The position numbers and the translations under genes are program-made. 64,000 nucleotides of DNA from Trachythela sp. YZ-2020. Lineage: Eukaryota; Cnidaria; Anthozoa; Malacalcyonacea; Clavulariidae. How positions within the stretch are numbered: position 1 is the stretch's first letter; each line of letters opens with the position of its first letter. This document shows positions 13,090-25,600 of this stretch, piece by piece. Where the stretch lies: NCBI GenBank assembly GCA_016169945.1, contig JADLSH010000145.1:124001-188000 (forward strand), read 5' to 3'. The notes beneath the pieces were generated by a model. It had not been told where the DNA came from. It did no database searches and saw only the letters and a program-made list of their open reading frames with translations.

Positions 13090-13900
13090 TTAACCAAATA
13101 TATTGTTCTTCACTCTGACTCTGTTGTGAGTATGATAGTCTAAGAAGTAGAGTGCTCGGCACGTTACACTTCCAAGCCTACGATTACTACCAATCAGCAT
13201 GCATTTGGTTTTATTTAAATTTAAGGTCAGTTTATTTGCGTTCAACCATTTAGCCACATTGAAGAGGTCTTCGTTCAGCTTCCTAGTAATCTCCAAAGGG
13301 TTGGCATGATAACAATAGATTACAGTGTCGTCAGCATACAAGGATACTTTAGAATGATTCAAGGTGTTGGACAATTTATCAATATAGATATTAAAAAGCA
13401 ATGGTCCCAGCGTGCTGCCTTCTGGCACACCATGACTGGCAGTTCATCTGATAATTCATGACCGCAAGAAGTACGTTGTTTTCTGTTGCTGAGATAAGAT
13501 TCAAACGAATCCAAGAGACAATTTTGAAAGCAACACTCCATGATCTATTGTGTCAAACGCATAATTTTCCCTGTTCCATGTTTTGTAGAACTTCTTCCGT
13601 AAAATATGTCAGAGCAGTCGCGGTCGATCGTTTTGGCCTAAATCCAAATTGCCGATTTGAGAGTAGATTATTAACGTTCAGGTATTCATACAATTGTGAT
13701 TGTTCTAAAATTTTTGGGCGATAATTTGTCGCTTTGGTTCGGACACCAGATTTAAACAGAGCCGATACTTTAGAACACTTCCATAGATCAGGAAAAATAC
13801 TTGATTGAATAGATAAATTATAAGCAGTTTAGTTACTGTTGGGTAAATTGAATGGGCTGCATATTTTAAAAGCCTAGAACTAATTTTATCCAATCCTATT
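13090..13900 (-). pseudogene. LINE reverse transcriptase domain, motif A partly deleted
   Basis: The frames encode the RT fingers and palm: GLDKISSRLLK near 13870, GFRPKRSTATALTYF near 13640, SFESYLSNRKQRTSCG near 13500, PEGSTLGPLLFNIYIDKLS near 13410 and YADDT near 13340. Just downstream of EQGKLC (about 13565) the sequence jumps to FDTIDHG. The residues that normally lie between, including the first catalytic Asp of FxDxxKAFD, are missing and the frame shifts there. The element cannot encode an active RT. Shadow frames on the plus strand are not genes. Confidence 0.8.
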
Positions 13901-14646
13901 GCCTTATTAGGTTTGAGATACAGTACAGTAATTGCTGAAGCACTGTCGATTCCTGCAACTTTAATAACTGAAAAGATGTTTCAGCTGGGCTAGTGCCACT
14001 CTCTCATCGGAATTGCTTGTAGCAACAATCTTTTCGGCCAAAGTTTGCCCGATAGAAGCAAAAAACGAGTTCAACACTGATGCAATTGACTTTGGAGTAG
14101 AGTGTTGTATCCCGTCCGATATAATGCACTGTGGATTAGACGATTTACTGTCACGCGAGCAAGCTCCGTTAACAGCTTTCCACAGTTTACCAGTGTCGCC
14201 TTGCGCTTCTTCAATTAAGTTACAATAATAGTTTGATTTGCTTGATTTAACTTCACGGTTGACAAGATTCCTAAGCCTTTTATACGTTTGCCCTCTCTCC
14301 TCCGCAGAGGCTTTCGATCACCTCAGTGCTTTATACGCTAGATGGTAATACGCTAGATGGTAATAAATCAAATGCGCTAAACGGTAATATAATGAAGAAA
14401 CCGCTAAAATTCGGCCAGTGATAGGCTGAGCAAGGTTTAATGGCTTTCTGGTGGTGGTAATCACGGTCTCTGATCATTTCACTTATCTTATTATTCATCC
14501 AGGGTAATAGTATACCTTTCATTCGGCGTGTTTTTGTTGGTGCATGTTCATCAGCGATATCGGTAAATAATTTGTTCCAAGTAAATAACGCATCATTGAC
14601 GTTTTGTTCATTGTCAGCAATATGCCAGGGAACATTTTCTAAATCT

Positions 14647-15110
14647 TTAATCATTAACATTCGTATATGAGCGGTATTCCAATACTCTTGGTTGAGCCTT
14701 TACAACACCTACTTTTAGAACACAAAATACCAAAAAATGATCACTGAGTGTTACCGGGACAACCCCATTATTCACAATGCGGTGCTCGTTGTTTACAAGA
14801 ATGACGTCAATTAATGAGCGAGTAGTGTCACTTATACGAGTAGGTTCTTTTATAAGTTGTCTTAAATCCATTTTGCGTGCGAAGTCTAATAGTTTTTTTT
14901 CTATCTCCCGAGTTACTTCTAGAATGCAGTTACATATTCACGTTCAAATCTCCTAATAATACAAAGTCAGAGCGTTCTATATCAATATCAGACATACAGT
15001 TTTCCAGGTTCAATATAAATTTACCAAAATCAACACCGGGAGCTCGATAGGCACAACAGATTAGCGTTGGTTTGCATTTAGACAGGATAATTTCAATCCA
15101 CAAGCTTTCG
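14647..15110 (-). pseudogene. LINE endonuclease domain fragment
   Basis: Two adjacent frames encode parts of an apurinic-type endonuclease. The 14930-15110 frame carries GDLNVN, the catalytic Asp/Asn motif of the EEP fold. The 14647-14871 frame carries a SLIDVILVNN strand and SDHF, the catalytic Asp/His region. A frame break separates them near 14890-14930. The N-terminal third is absent or displaced by the foldback element at 15155-15863. Confidence 0.75.
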
Positions 15111-15154
15111 CTGGCTTCTATATCCAGATATAGATGTGGTGGCGGGGTTGGCAT

Positions 15155-15863
15155 GTAGTAAAATACGGACCACCGGAACACCGCCGAAACACCGGAATAC
15201 CTCCGGAACACCGGAATAATAACACCGGAAGTCTGAACACAACATTTGCATGTGTTTGCTTTTTGTTTTTGGCAAAATGGCTGAGGGCACAAGGTACGTG
15301 CGAAATGTGAATCCTTTTGAAATCATGCATTATTTATGACATCCTTATTACAATAGCTTATATAGCTTTTGATTTTAACAGGAGAAACCCGTTTGTTGTT
15401 ATTTCGTCAGATGAAAACGAAAGGTACGGTAATTATCGTTGCTCGCACAACATAATGATACATGAAATAGTTTCATATTTGAATGTACATACACATCGTA
15501 ATATTTTCAATATCAATATCTTCGTCACTTTCTCCATTAGAACTGTAAAAAAGTTCGTATCTAATATTCAAATATGAAATGACATTCAATATGAAATATT
15601 ATTAAAATATGAAACTATTTCATGTATCATGTATAATTATGTTGTGCGAGCAACGATAATTACCGTACCTTTCGTTTTCATCTGACGAAATAACAACAAA
15701 CGGGTTTCTCCTGTTAAAATCAAAAGCTATATAAGCTATTGTAATAAGGATTTCACACGTACCTTGTGCCCTCAGCCATTTTGCCAAAAACAAAAAGCAA
15801 ACACATGCAAATGTTGTGTTCAGACTTTCGGTGTTATTATTCCGGTGTTCCGTATTTTACTGC
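15155..15863. mobile_element. Foldback element, ~300-bp inverted arms
   Basis: The left arm (about 15155-15475) and right arm (about 15605-15863) are near-complementary. Shared words include GTAAAATACGG, CAACATTTGCATGTG, GGCAAAATGGCTGAGGGCAC and CGAGCAACGATAATTACC. The left arm has extra copies of ACCGGAA. No transposase is encoded. It interrupts or bounds the 5' end of the LINE endonuclease sequence. Confidence 0.8.
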
Positions 15864-15936
15864 AGTGGTGTTCCGGTGCAACAATCTATCTGATACACAG
15901 CAGTTAACGAGATTTCCCTTACCACCATCTCTCGCT

Positions 15937-16066
15937 TAAAGGCTGTTTTCCACTTCAACCGTAACGTAACATACCGTAGAGTTTTCTTTTGTGTTAGTGT
16001 CATTAGTTCCATCCTCATGAAACAAAGGAATACGCTACGTTTCGGTTGAAGTGGAAACAGCCTTTA
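15937..16066. mobile_element. 127-bp MITE with ~20-bp inverted termini
   Basis: The termini AAAGGCTGTTTTCCACTTCA and its near-complement TTGAAGTGGAAACAGCCTTT enclose about 80 bases with no coding capacity. Flanking TTA/TAG suggests a short TA-type target duplication. A diverged relative lies at 38930-39023. Confidence 0.7.
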
Positions 16067-16826
16067 GTCAGATACTTTTGGCATATCGAAGTAAGTCAAC
16101 AAACACGTATAGTTGGATGATTCTCCATAGGTTTTGACAACACCCGAAATTAACAAACACACGAACTGGTTTCAAAGCAAAAGATATTATTTCTTCAAAG
16201 GAGCATGTTCTATTTACATGTATAGCCGCCCGTAGAAAATGTAAACATGCAATAACCACTGTACAGCGAATGAGAAAAATTTTGCAACGAATAAACTATA
16301 CGTACAATAAGAACCATTTAATCTTAATACAATTTATGAAATAAAGTTGAACAAAAAATGTTTAGTATTATTTACAACTTCTTTATGACCAACGAACGTC
16401 TAGACAGATACCGAGATATGGGAGAACCCAGTTCATAATCGTTCAATAATTTACACGAATTTTGTTCATTAAAATGACAATATATATTCTGTGACCTACA
16501 AGTATTTACAAAATATCTGATACAACAAAACGAACATGGAAAAGCAATTCTAAGTCTTAACCACAGTAATCACAAGTTATGCGAAATTGTAGTGTGTTTT
16601 AAACCTCTAATTTTGATTGTTCAATCTTGCTCATATCTTTGTGACTTTCAAAATATCTTTGTGACTTTCAAAATATCTGTGAGCTATGTTCTATGATAAT
16701 GTCAACTCTGGTTGAACTGAATCACAAATGTAATGTGGTTAAAAGCATGGACATTAACATCTAAAATATGAACAGATAACGAGAGATACACTAAATATAC
16801 GAATCTAAATTAACAATTTTCATTTC

Positions 16827-16951
16827 TTAATTCGTCCGTTGTTTCTTGATGTCAGGTTCATCTGATGTAGGGATATCTGTTGACGATTCCTTCATACTGT
16901 CACCACAATCATCCTCTGATGTCACCTCTGATCCACTGTCACCCAGACCAT
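16827..16951 (-). CDS. RFX: RFX terminal coding exon 16
   Basis: 125 bases including the TAA stop at 16827-16829. Encodes [20 protein letters not shown], then an acidic Ser-rich stretch ending DIKKQRTN. Vertebrate RFX3 has a comparable acidic tail followed by a basic KRE patch. Acceptor TACTTTCAG. I did not identify a clear polyadenylation signal. Confidence 0.85.
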
Positions 16952-19641
16952 CTGAAAGTAAAATGAAAAAAGGATTAACCACTGATCTGAAAGGTTTACT
17001 GGATTGCACCACCCACTGTAGGCAATGGGTTTTCATTGGCATATTTGAACAGAGATGGATCTAGCTTGATTTGATAAGGGGGGTGCTAAGCGGGCGATGG
17101 TCATGAAATCGGGCGTGGTCGGTGACCGAGGAAGGGTGAATCTCCACTGAGGACCCCCCATATGGTCAAGCAGGTTATCTTGTTAGAAAATGTTTGAAAA
17201 ATAAGATTGCCTAGATGGTCAAAAAGGCCCATCAATGGCCCGATATTATATTTTTGTTTGATAAATGCCCTATCGAATCAAAAGGGGTGCGTCCCCCTAC
17301 ACCCCCAGTAAATCCATCCCTGTATTTGGGACGTTATGCAAAGGGATAGAAATCCGTCATTACTAAATTCGTCTGACTTCCGGCTTCATTATTAACACAA
17401 TCGATACTCAATCCAGTTTCCATTCAGATCAGTGGGTTAAACTAATTTTTTATAGTAAATTTTATTACAATCAAGAAGTTCGTTCTATGCATAAATATGC
17501 TACTTAGCCTACTTTAACCAGGTAGTTACTTAGTTAGTCAAGACATACTTTGTCTCAGGGCATCTAGAGGAGCCAATGCTGCAGCAAAGTTTGCACCAAG
17601 ACCAACAAACTAAAATGAAATGAAGTTATTAAACTGGGGCAAGGTAGAGAATGCTGTGGGGGCTCTTATTATTCTATAACGTCTTGAAACAAACATGACA
17701 TTTATATCAAGGAAGAATCCTATAATTTTTTAGTATGGGAAGTAATTTACGTTATTCTGGCTGTCAAATCTAGTATATTATTATCAGTACAGACAGTGTT
17801 CTGCTCGCACTAAATCGACAACTATTCAAATGCAAAATAATTGTGCATTTATTAATAGGTGACTCACAATATCTAGCTTGCAGCTTGAACTCAGAGATCC
17901 TAAGGATAGTGCAAAGTTTCAAGTGGCTATGAATAAACCATACTTTATGTCATTAAAATTTATCAAAAAAATAAAAATTTTCTTTTAGAGCGGAAGTTTG
18001 GCCTTTTGGCTTCTTTTTGGCCTCTTCACAGTTTGCAAGAATTTTGTGAAACTTTTATTGATTCTTAGTAGAAAACATTGATTGTATGAAAATCGATTGC
18101 ATTTTCAAGTAATGTCATTGTCAGAAAGAACCTGGTTTGTAATTCTAGCCAATCAGAATTGATGAAATTCAGGTTGATAAACCGTAACCAATCATAATTC
18201 AGCATAGCACTGCGTTCGCAGAGGTCCGAATTTGGCTTCTTTTTGACCGAACGATGTTTGGCCTCTTTTGGCTACTTTTTGCATGGTATTTGGCTTCGAG
18301 TATGCGCTGAAGCCTACCAACCCTGAATAGTTTCGCTTTCTAAAAATAGGTATACCATACTTGTGGCACAGAATTACGTCCAGATTTTCTTTAATATTTA
18401 TGCTTTTTTTCAATACTGTTGCATGTGCAAAAGCAATTTTGTGTTTATCAAAACAGTACAAAAGTGTAAATATATCAAAACAGTAGCTATATAGAACACA
18501 ATGTCGCACAATGCAATTTGTCATATTTGGTCATTTGTTTACATCGCCAATATTAAATAAAGCCTCAATTAGTCAATGGCTCTTGCAATGCGGGCAATGC
18601 GTCTTCGTCTAAAAACGTGCAAAATGTATCCGGTAGCTTTGTAGGAGTCGACATTCGCTCTTGCGTTCGGCCATGTTTAATAGTTAGAACTCAGTTTAAC
18701 GCATTTCTCGAACAAAATCATGCTACAGGGGGGGAGTAATCTTGTCTTGAACGACCCAATCATAATTTTTGAACGTAAATAATATGGATATGGTATAAAA
18801 CTCATGCTGTCCAGTGTCTGGCACACTTGCATTTGGAAAGCTATAAAACGATAGTGTTGTTCCATCATGCTTTTCTAACTTTGCAGGATATCGTGAATCA
18901 CCTTATTCACCTGCATGTAAAGAGTGTAAAGCACAATTCTGTCTGTACTGATAATAATTTGTATGCTTATATTAATTTCCCTGCCAATACGACCATACAT
19001 TTTTTCTTTCGCCTAATGACACCGAAAATAACGTAAATTACTTTCGATACTAAAAAATTATAGGATTCTTCCTTACTTTTACGAGCTCTTAGCCATTTTA
19101 TTTAGCGCATGCATGCACGTGTATTTTTTGTGATTGTTTACGTAGAGTGTCATATTATTCGACAAAATTGGTGTACTGCGCAGCACTTACCGCGCACGAC
19201 CACAATGCAATGCGTTAGAAAGGTTTGAGATAAAAATCCCCTGCATACACAAATTAGATCTGCTGCGTCGCTCCGACTCGCTCGCTCGCTATTGCAGCAA
19301 AAAAGGATTAAAATTGCTCAATATACCGTTACATTAACTGTCAAATTGGGTGACTGAAAGGTGTTGTGGGACTTGAATAACTATTGGCTAGATAGCAATG
19401 CTTCTTAACCGGGTAGAAATAGTAACTTGTTGTGCCCAAATTGAATGGAAGCACTTACTAAAATATATTTCTGCGAATGTTCCGAACGGAAATCGAGCCA
19501 ATCAGCAAGTGATTCGACTCCATTTGGACACCACAAGATACTATTCCTACATTGCTGAGGTCATTACTGGCTTAGTTAGCATACATAGACACTGTAAGAC
19601 TCGACGTATATGTTGATTAGATATGCCTCGTTGAATGTAGG

Positions 19642-19676
<35 letters not shown>

Positions 19677-22600
19677 GTAGAATCATACTAGTATACTATT
19701 GCAAATGCTGTAACTTGATTGGCTACGCTACTCGCTATCTGATTATCGATAGATAGCGAGTAGCGAAACAGCCATCTCCTCAGCGCGATTTTTAACGAAT
19801 TTATTTCAATAAACTAGGGTACCTGCAAGGTAGGGAATGCTGCGGGGACTGTTATTATTCTTTAGTTTCTTGAAACAAACATGCAAACAAATATGCAACA
19901 CAAATTATATTCAGTAGACGGTAATTATTGGCATTGACCCGGTGGCTTGCGCGCTGTCAGTAGATGCATACCCTAGCATAGTTTGCAGGATGAGACAAGC
20001 TAAATATTAATCACGAAACATGAAAGACATCAAATTTTGTAACATCTATTTCAAAATATCAATATTTTCCATGTATTGTTCTTCCACATGGAATCCCCAT
20101 AGCCTCCTCCTCGGGCAAATAACTTGTAATAAACTTGTAATGTAGCGAATATTATCGAAATCGAATATTATCGAATGTGAAGAACAGTAAATTCGATAAT
20201 ATTCGCTACATTACAAGTTTTTTCCCCAAGAGTTGCCTGCGGAGGAGGCTAGAATCCCCACATGAAACCCATGTTTACTGCAATGAGTAATTTGACACTG
20301 CCACGCAAGGAAATTTGCATATTTGTGTAGTGTATAAAAGCGTTAAAAATACAGTACATGTGCGCAAAATAATTTTGCATTTGGAAAGCTATAAAACGAA
20401 AGCGTTGTTCCATCATTCTGTTCTTACTTTGCTGGATATGTGAGTCACCTACATGTAAAGCACAACTCATTTCAACTCATTGCCATTCAATATTGCTGTT
20501 CTGACAATAATATGTGAACGCGACTAGACAAAAATATTAAGTCCATTGTAAAATAGGAATAAAAACATATTTCTATGCCTACAGTAGCCTATTTAATAGG
20601 TCAAACCTTGCATAAATCAGAATGATTCAGTCAGGCAATTTAGACGATCAATTGCATATCTGTGACTTTGTGTCAAGTTCACACGAGTCACAAGCGTCAA
20701 GCGGCATACATGAAACATCACTTGATGCAAAATATGGAAATCAGCAAGAGAAAGCAAACGCGAATGGATAGAAAAATCTTTTAAAGACATCTCTATGTAA
20801 GACTTCCATGCTTTACAGCACTAACAGCTCAAGCAAAGTCGATAGCACATTAGCAGAATATATAGTTTATATATAAACAGACACTGAATCTATTGTGATC
20901 GATTGTGTGCTTGGATCGATTGTGTGCTTTCAGCGTTTCATAGATATATAAATTGAGATTGCCAACTTTCCAAAAAGTTGTGTTTCCGCCCGTCAAAATC
21001 GAAAAGCACATGGAACTGAGCGAGTTTAAAAATTGTGTTCTGCGCATAGCAAGCGCGCACGACCACATTCCATGCGCTAAATAAAATTTACTTCAAAACT
21101 CCCTCTCTGCACACATTAGGCTGCTGCTACGCTCGCTCGCTTCAGGCTCGCTCGCTCCGCAGCAATTATGAAAAACGTTTTGAAATACTATTTTCTTGCT
21201 GGTTTCTACTAAAACAATTAGATTATTCGCTCTCGATTTCTATTTCTATTCGAGATTAAATTTCGAGATTTCGAGATAATATTCGAGATTTCTATTCGAG
21301 ACTAAAAAACGATTTAAGCATACTTCAAGATCACGTAAACGTTTTTGCCAGAAAGTCAATAGCAAATGGCATGGAACTGAAGGAAACCAAATGCAAAGAG
21401 TTAAGAATAAGCTTCTCGACATCCAACAAAGTATTCGACCCAATAGTTATTAACAATAATAATGTTAATGTGGTGGCCTCTACGAAATTATTGGGCCTAA
21501 CTCTTTCTGACGATCTCAAATGGAACATCCATATAACAAATACTTGTAAAAAGGTATTTTCACGGCTATATTTCCTAAGACAACTAAAGCGTGCTAGACT
21601 GCCACCAAATGATTTATTTCAGTTTTATGTTACATGCATTCGCCCTGTTATCGAGTATGCTTGTGAAGCATTTCATGACTCACTTCCGCAGTATCTGTCC
21701 AATGATCTGGAAAGACTTCAAAAGCGTGCCTTCCGCATAATCTTCCCTGAACTGCAATATCAAGAAGTATTGGAAACAATGAACATTTCGTCACTCTTTG
21801 ATCGAAGACAACAACTAACTACCAAGCTATTCAATGAAATAGTAAGCAACCCTAATCATAAGCTAAAGGGCTTACTACCTCCTGTAAATGAAAATACTGG
21901 TCAACCCTTCTTAAGACAACATAGAAATTTTAAACTTCCAGTGTGTATGACAAATAGGTTCAGAGACAGTTTTATCATGCATAATTCGAGTAAATATTTT
22001 ATATAATGGATACGATTTTACACCTTTTGTACATAGCTATGTGATATTTAATATTCTTCTAATTGTAAAGCATAGGCATAATTCAGCTGTAAAGGCTGCA
22101 AGTTCTTAATGTTAATTAAACTATCTATCTATCAGCTTAGCCATTGATCTCTATAAATTAGCTGAATGTGTAAATATTCTTTTCCTTCAAGCGCCTGGGT
22201 ACGAGGCTGGGGGGTGTCACAAACTTGCACTCCCCCGGTCACCCAAGTCATTCGCACAAAACGCATGCAATTTTCTTGTCAATCTTGTGTGCATCTTTAT
22301 AGAATACTTGCGCATTTTGAGTTACGTACTAATTGTGTTTTAACCAGATCAATATTAAACGCATCAAGGAAACGGTACGATAAATGCAATACGAACGAGA
22401 AACGTACAAATCATGCCGATATTCGTCACGCACTATGTAAAATATTCGACATACTTCAGTCTATATGAGAGTATTATATTTCCAACAACAAACATTGCTC
22501 CTTCAAGACTTGACGATCGTAAAGCGCATCGCTCTAAAACATCTATACTCTGTGCAATATAGCAGATGTAAAAGCTGATGTAATGTGTTTATCTGTCTAC

Positions 22601-25600
22601 TAATTTCTCCTGACGAAGGGCTTTAGCTCGAAACGTCGAGATTTTGTTTATATCTTTTAATAGGCACACGCGAAGCAACCCTCAATTTGTTCTATACTCT
22701 GCAATACTTTGAGCGAACCATACGTGGGTATTTATTTGTATTTGTGGGAAACTAAAGAGAAACTAGAAATCAGTGTTGAATGATAATTCAGACATAAACG
22801 CGCAAATTTATAAAGAACTCTATTTATTAGAGTTCAAGGGTCCGCTGTCACATATTCTTGATAATTATTACACTGTATTAAAACGGGTCAAGTTTTTACA
22901 AGGAAACCGAAGAGCCTAGTTCTCCCTACGTCTTGCAATATTTTAAGATGATCCTATAGCTCCTCGTTATTATGCTTCGATTTGATCAAAACGCTTGAAC
23001 AGACCGCCATATCAGTATTCAGCGAGACGCATTCCTGGCGACAAATAATATGAGGGATATTATATTTCCAACAACAAACATTGAGCCTTCAACACTTGAT
23101 TCGGCGCATCGCTCTAAAACATCTATACTCTACAATAGTTTGAGCGAACGTACCATGCGTGGGTATTTATTTGTATTTGTGGGAAACTAAAGAGAGACTA
23201 GATATTAGTGTTGAATATAAATGAGACATAAACGCGCAATAACGCGGATCGACGGATCTCTATTTATTAGAGTTCAAGAGTCAGCTATCACATATTCTTG
23301 ATAATTATTACACTGTAAACAGGTCATGTTTTTATAAGAAAACCGAAGACGTTAGTTCTCTCTACATCTTGCAATATTTTAAGATGATCCTATAGCTCCT
23401 CATTATTATACTTCGATCCACCCAAACGCTTGAACAGACTCGACTTTAAATAAAATATTCGACGACAAGGCAACCTGGTAGAAGACAAGGTCAGAGAATA
23501 CGTGCCAGCAAAACATGCGCATGCGCAGTTGAGCAGCTGCTTCTCAGGCGTTTGCCTGATGACTGCCCCCCCCGGTTTGCTAACAGATAAATTTTCAAAC
23601 TGAGATATCGTTGACTCTACATAACTCGGCAAAAGGGACTGGCACGAGCAAGATTAGTGTGCTGCCTCGCTCGGCAGCAATTATACATGTTTGACGTCAT
23701 AGAAATTATATGTTGGTTTATATTTACAGTGTTATATTACATAGATTAGCTATTGGTTGCTTAGCAGGAAGTTTTTTCTGTGTCTACAGGATGTGTCTGC
23801 AGGATGTTTCTGTTCTGTGTCTACAAGGCTTAGCAGGAAGTTTTCTCTGTGTCTACGTACAGGATGACACTAAGCTAAGCCTGTAGACACAGAAACATCC
23901 TGCAGACACATCCTGTAGACACAGGCACATCCTATAGACACAGAAAAAACTTCCTGCTAAGCAACCAATAGCTAATCTATGTAATATAACACTGCAAATA
24001 TAAACCAACATATAATTTCTATGACGTCAAACATGTATATATAATATCTCCTGTGTATCTAATGTTTCCTAAGGCATAATAAGTTAATAACATCAAACGC
24101 GATTTCACCTGATGAGTGTAGCAATCAAACCTGATGATTCTTTTACAGATGAAACAGCCTGTTGCAGACCAGTCTTTTCTGGTGCCGGCACTTCGAAAAA
24201 ATCTCGGATCTTGTGTTAAGCAATGTGCTCTTGTTGGCTTCAAAATGCACAGCTTCTCTTGAGTGCACAGACCACATTGCTTTCCACCACTCGAGTAGGC
24301 TGCTGCACGTTTCAAAATTGACCAACTTATACTGAAAGGTCGATCGCTCTGCTTTAGTTTCCAGACATAGCTAGAACATTTCGTTTCGTTTGAATAGGTT
24401 GCGTCAGTTAAAGATTTCTTGTGATTTCTGTAACGTTCTTTAAAGGTGTTTCCCGTCATCCCGACGTACTGTTTAGTCTCCCCATTGTCGGTTGCTGCAT
24501 TCCAAACAATGACCTCGGAGAGGGCACTCGCTCTTGATCCTACAGTTGCATTTGTTCTCAACGGTGGTTGTCGGTGGTTTAGAAAGGATTTGGTGGTTGT
24601 GTTTAGAAATAGTACTTTTAAAATTATCCATGCAGCAGTAACTAACTTTAATAGTGTTACGGTTGAAAATCTTGTGAAGATTGCTTGATCGCGGGAAATG
24701 TTTATCGACTAGTTGTAAAAAGGTCTTAGCTACTCTAGTTTTTACGATTTCTTCTTTGTGTGTTGGATAGGTTGTTGTCTGGAGCGTAGTGCAGGTTAGC
24801 ATTGTAGTTACTTTGGTGAAGTGCGTTCTCATAGAATGGTGCCGATGAATCAAAGGATGACTGACTAGATGATAACTGTGAAATTCTTTTGTTTATGGAT
24901 TTTGGTATTTGCTTTATGATCGATGGAGGATGGTTAGAATGGCTGCTGATGTACATGGGTTCGTTGTTTGGTTTCCTATAAGGTTGGTAGCTTTCCTCTC
25001 GTAAGTTGAGGGTAATGTCAAGGAAGTTCACAGTTTGGTGGCTGTGATCTTGAGGCCAAATTTATTAAAAAGTTTACTTAAATATTTTCTTGCTTTGTCT
25101 GCAACCCGTCCACTCGTTCCTTTAATTAAGGCTAAGCCGTCGTCTCGGTATAGCCCTACGAGGTCTTTACCAAACTCTTTTGCTAGATCGTCCAAAACGA
25201 ATAGGCCGATAAGTTCACATATCTCGGCGCCGTCGTAACACCCCATGGTGACGTCAAATAAGGACCGGCTGTTTTGTTTAGACCAGGATTTCCCATTATT
25301 AAAAAGTAAGGACTTATCGGGCTATTCGTTTTGGACGATCTAGCAAAAGAGTTTGGTAAAGACCTCGTAGGGCTATACCGAGACGACGGCTTGGCCTTAA
25401 TTAAAGGAACGAGTGGACGGGTTGCAGACAAAGCAAGAAAATATTTAAGTAAATAATACCAAAATCCATAAACAAAAGAATTTCACAGTTATCATCTAGT
25501 CAGTCATCCTTTGATTCATCGGCACCATTCTATGAGAACGCACTTCACCAAAGTAACTACAATGCTAACCTGCACTACGCTCCAGACAACAACCTATCCA

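Larger units (their letters stand above)
11579..15150 (-). mobile_element. Decayed non-LTR retrotransposon (endonuclease + RT), jockey/CR1-like
   Basis: Minus-strand remnants run in the normal order for a LINE ORF2. The first is an endonuclease/exonuclease/phosphatase part (14930-15110, with CCAYRAP and GDLNVN). Next is the end of the endonuclease with a TLSDHF motif (14647-14871), then a linker (14010-14660). The reverse transcriptase follows (13090-13900, with YADDT and a PEGSTLGPLLF segment), and a C-terminal RT/thumb piece ends it (11579-11790, VLQNKAAKI). Frameshifts and stops interrupt it throughout. About 11790-13085 is unrelated sequence inserted between the RT and its C-terminal part. 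The 3' end is missing because the coding sequence stops at the minisatellite. The clade is not resolved. Confidence 0.85.
22471..23441. repeat. Tandem pair of ~0.4-0.5 kb repeats
   Basis: Copy 1 (22471-23003) and copy 2 (23055-23441) share GTATTATATTTCCAACAACA-type starts, CGCATCGCTCTAAAACATCT, GTGGGTATTTATTTGTATTT, TAGAGTTCAAGRGTC and TTTAAGATGATCCTATAGCT. Copy 1 is longer, mainly because of a 149-base insertion (22553-22701). Confidence 0.85.

Noticed and set aside
25035..25238. Plus-strand frame over the Penelope RT
   Set aside because: Antisense shadow of the YRDDG-containing minus-strand RT segment.
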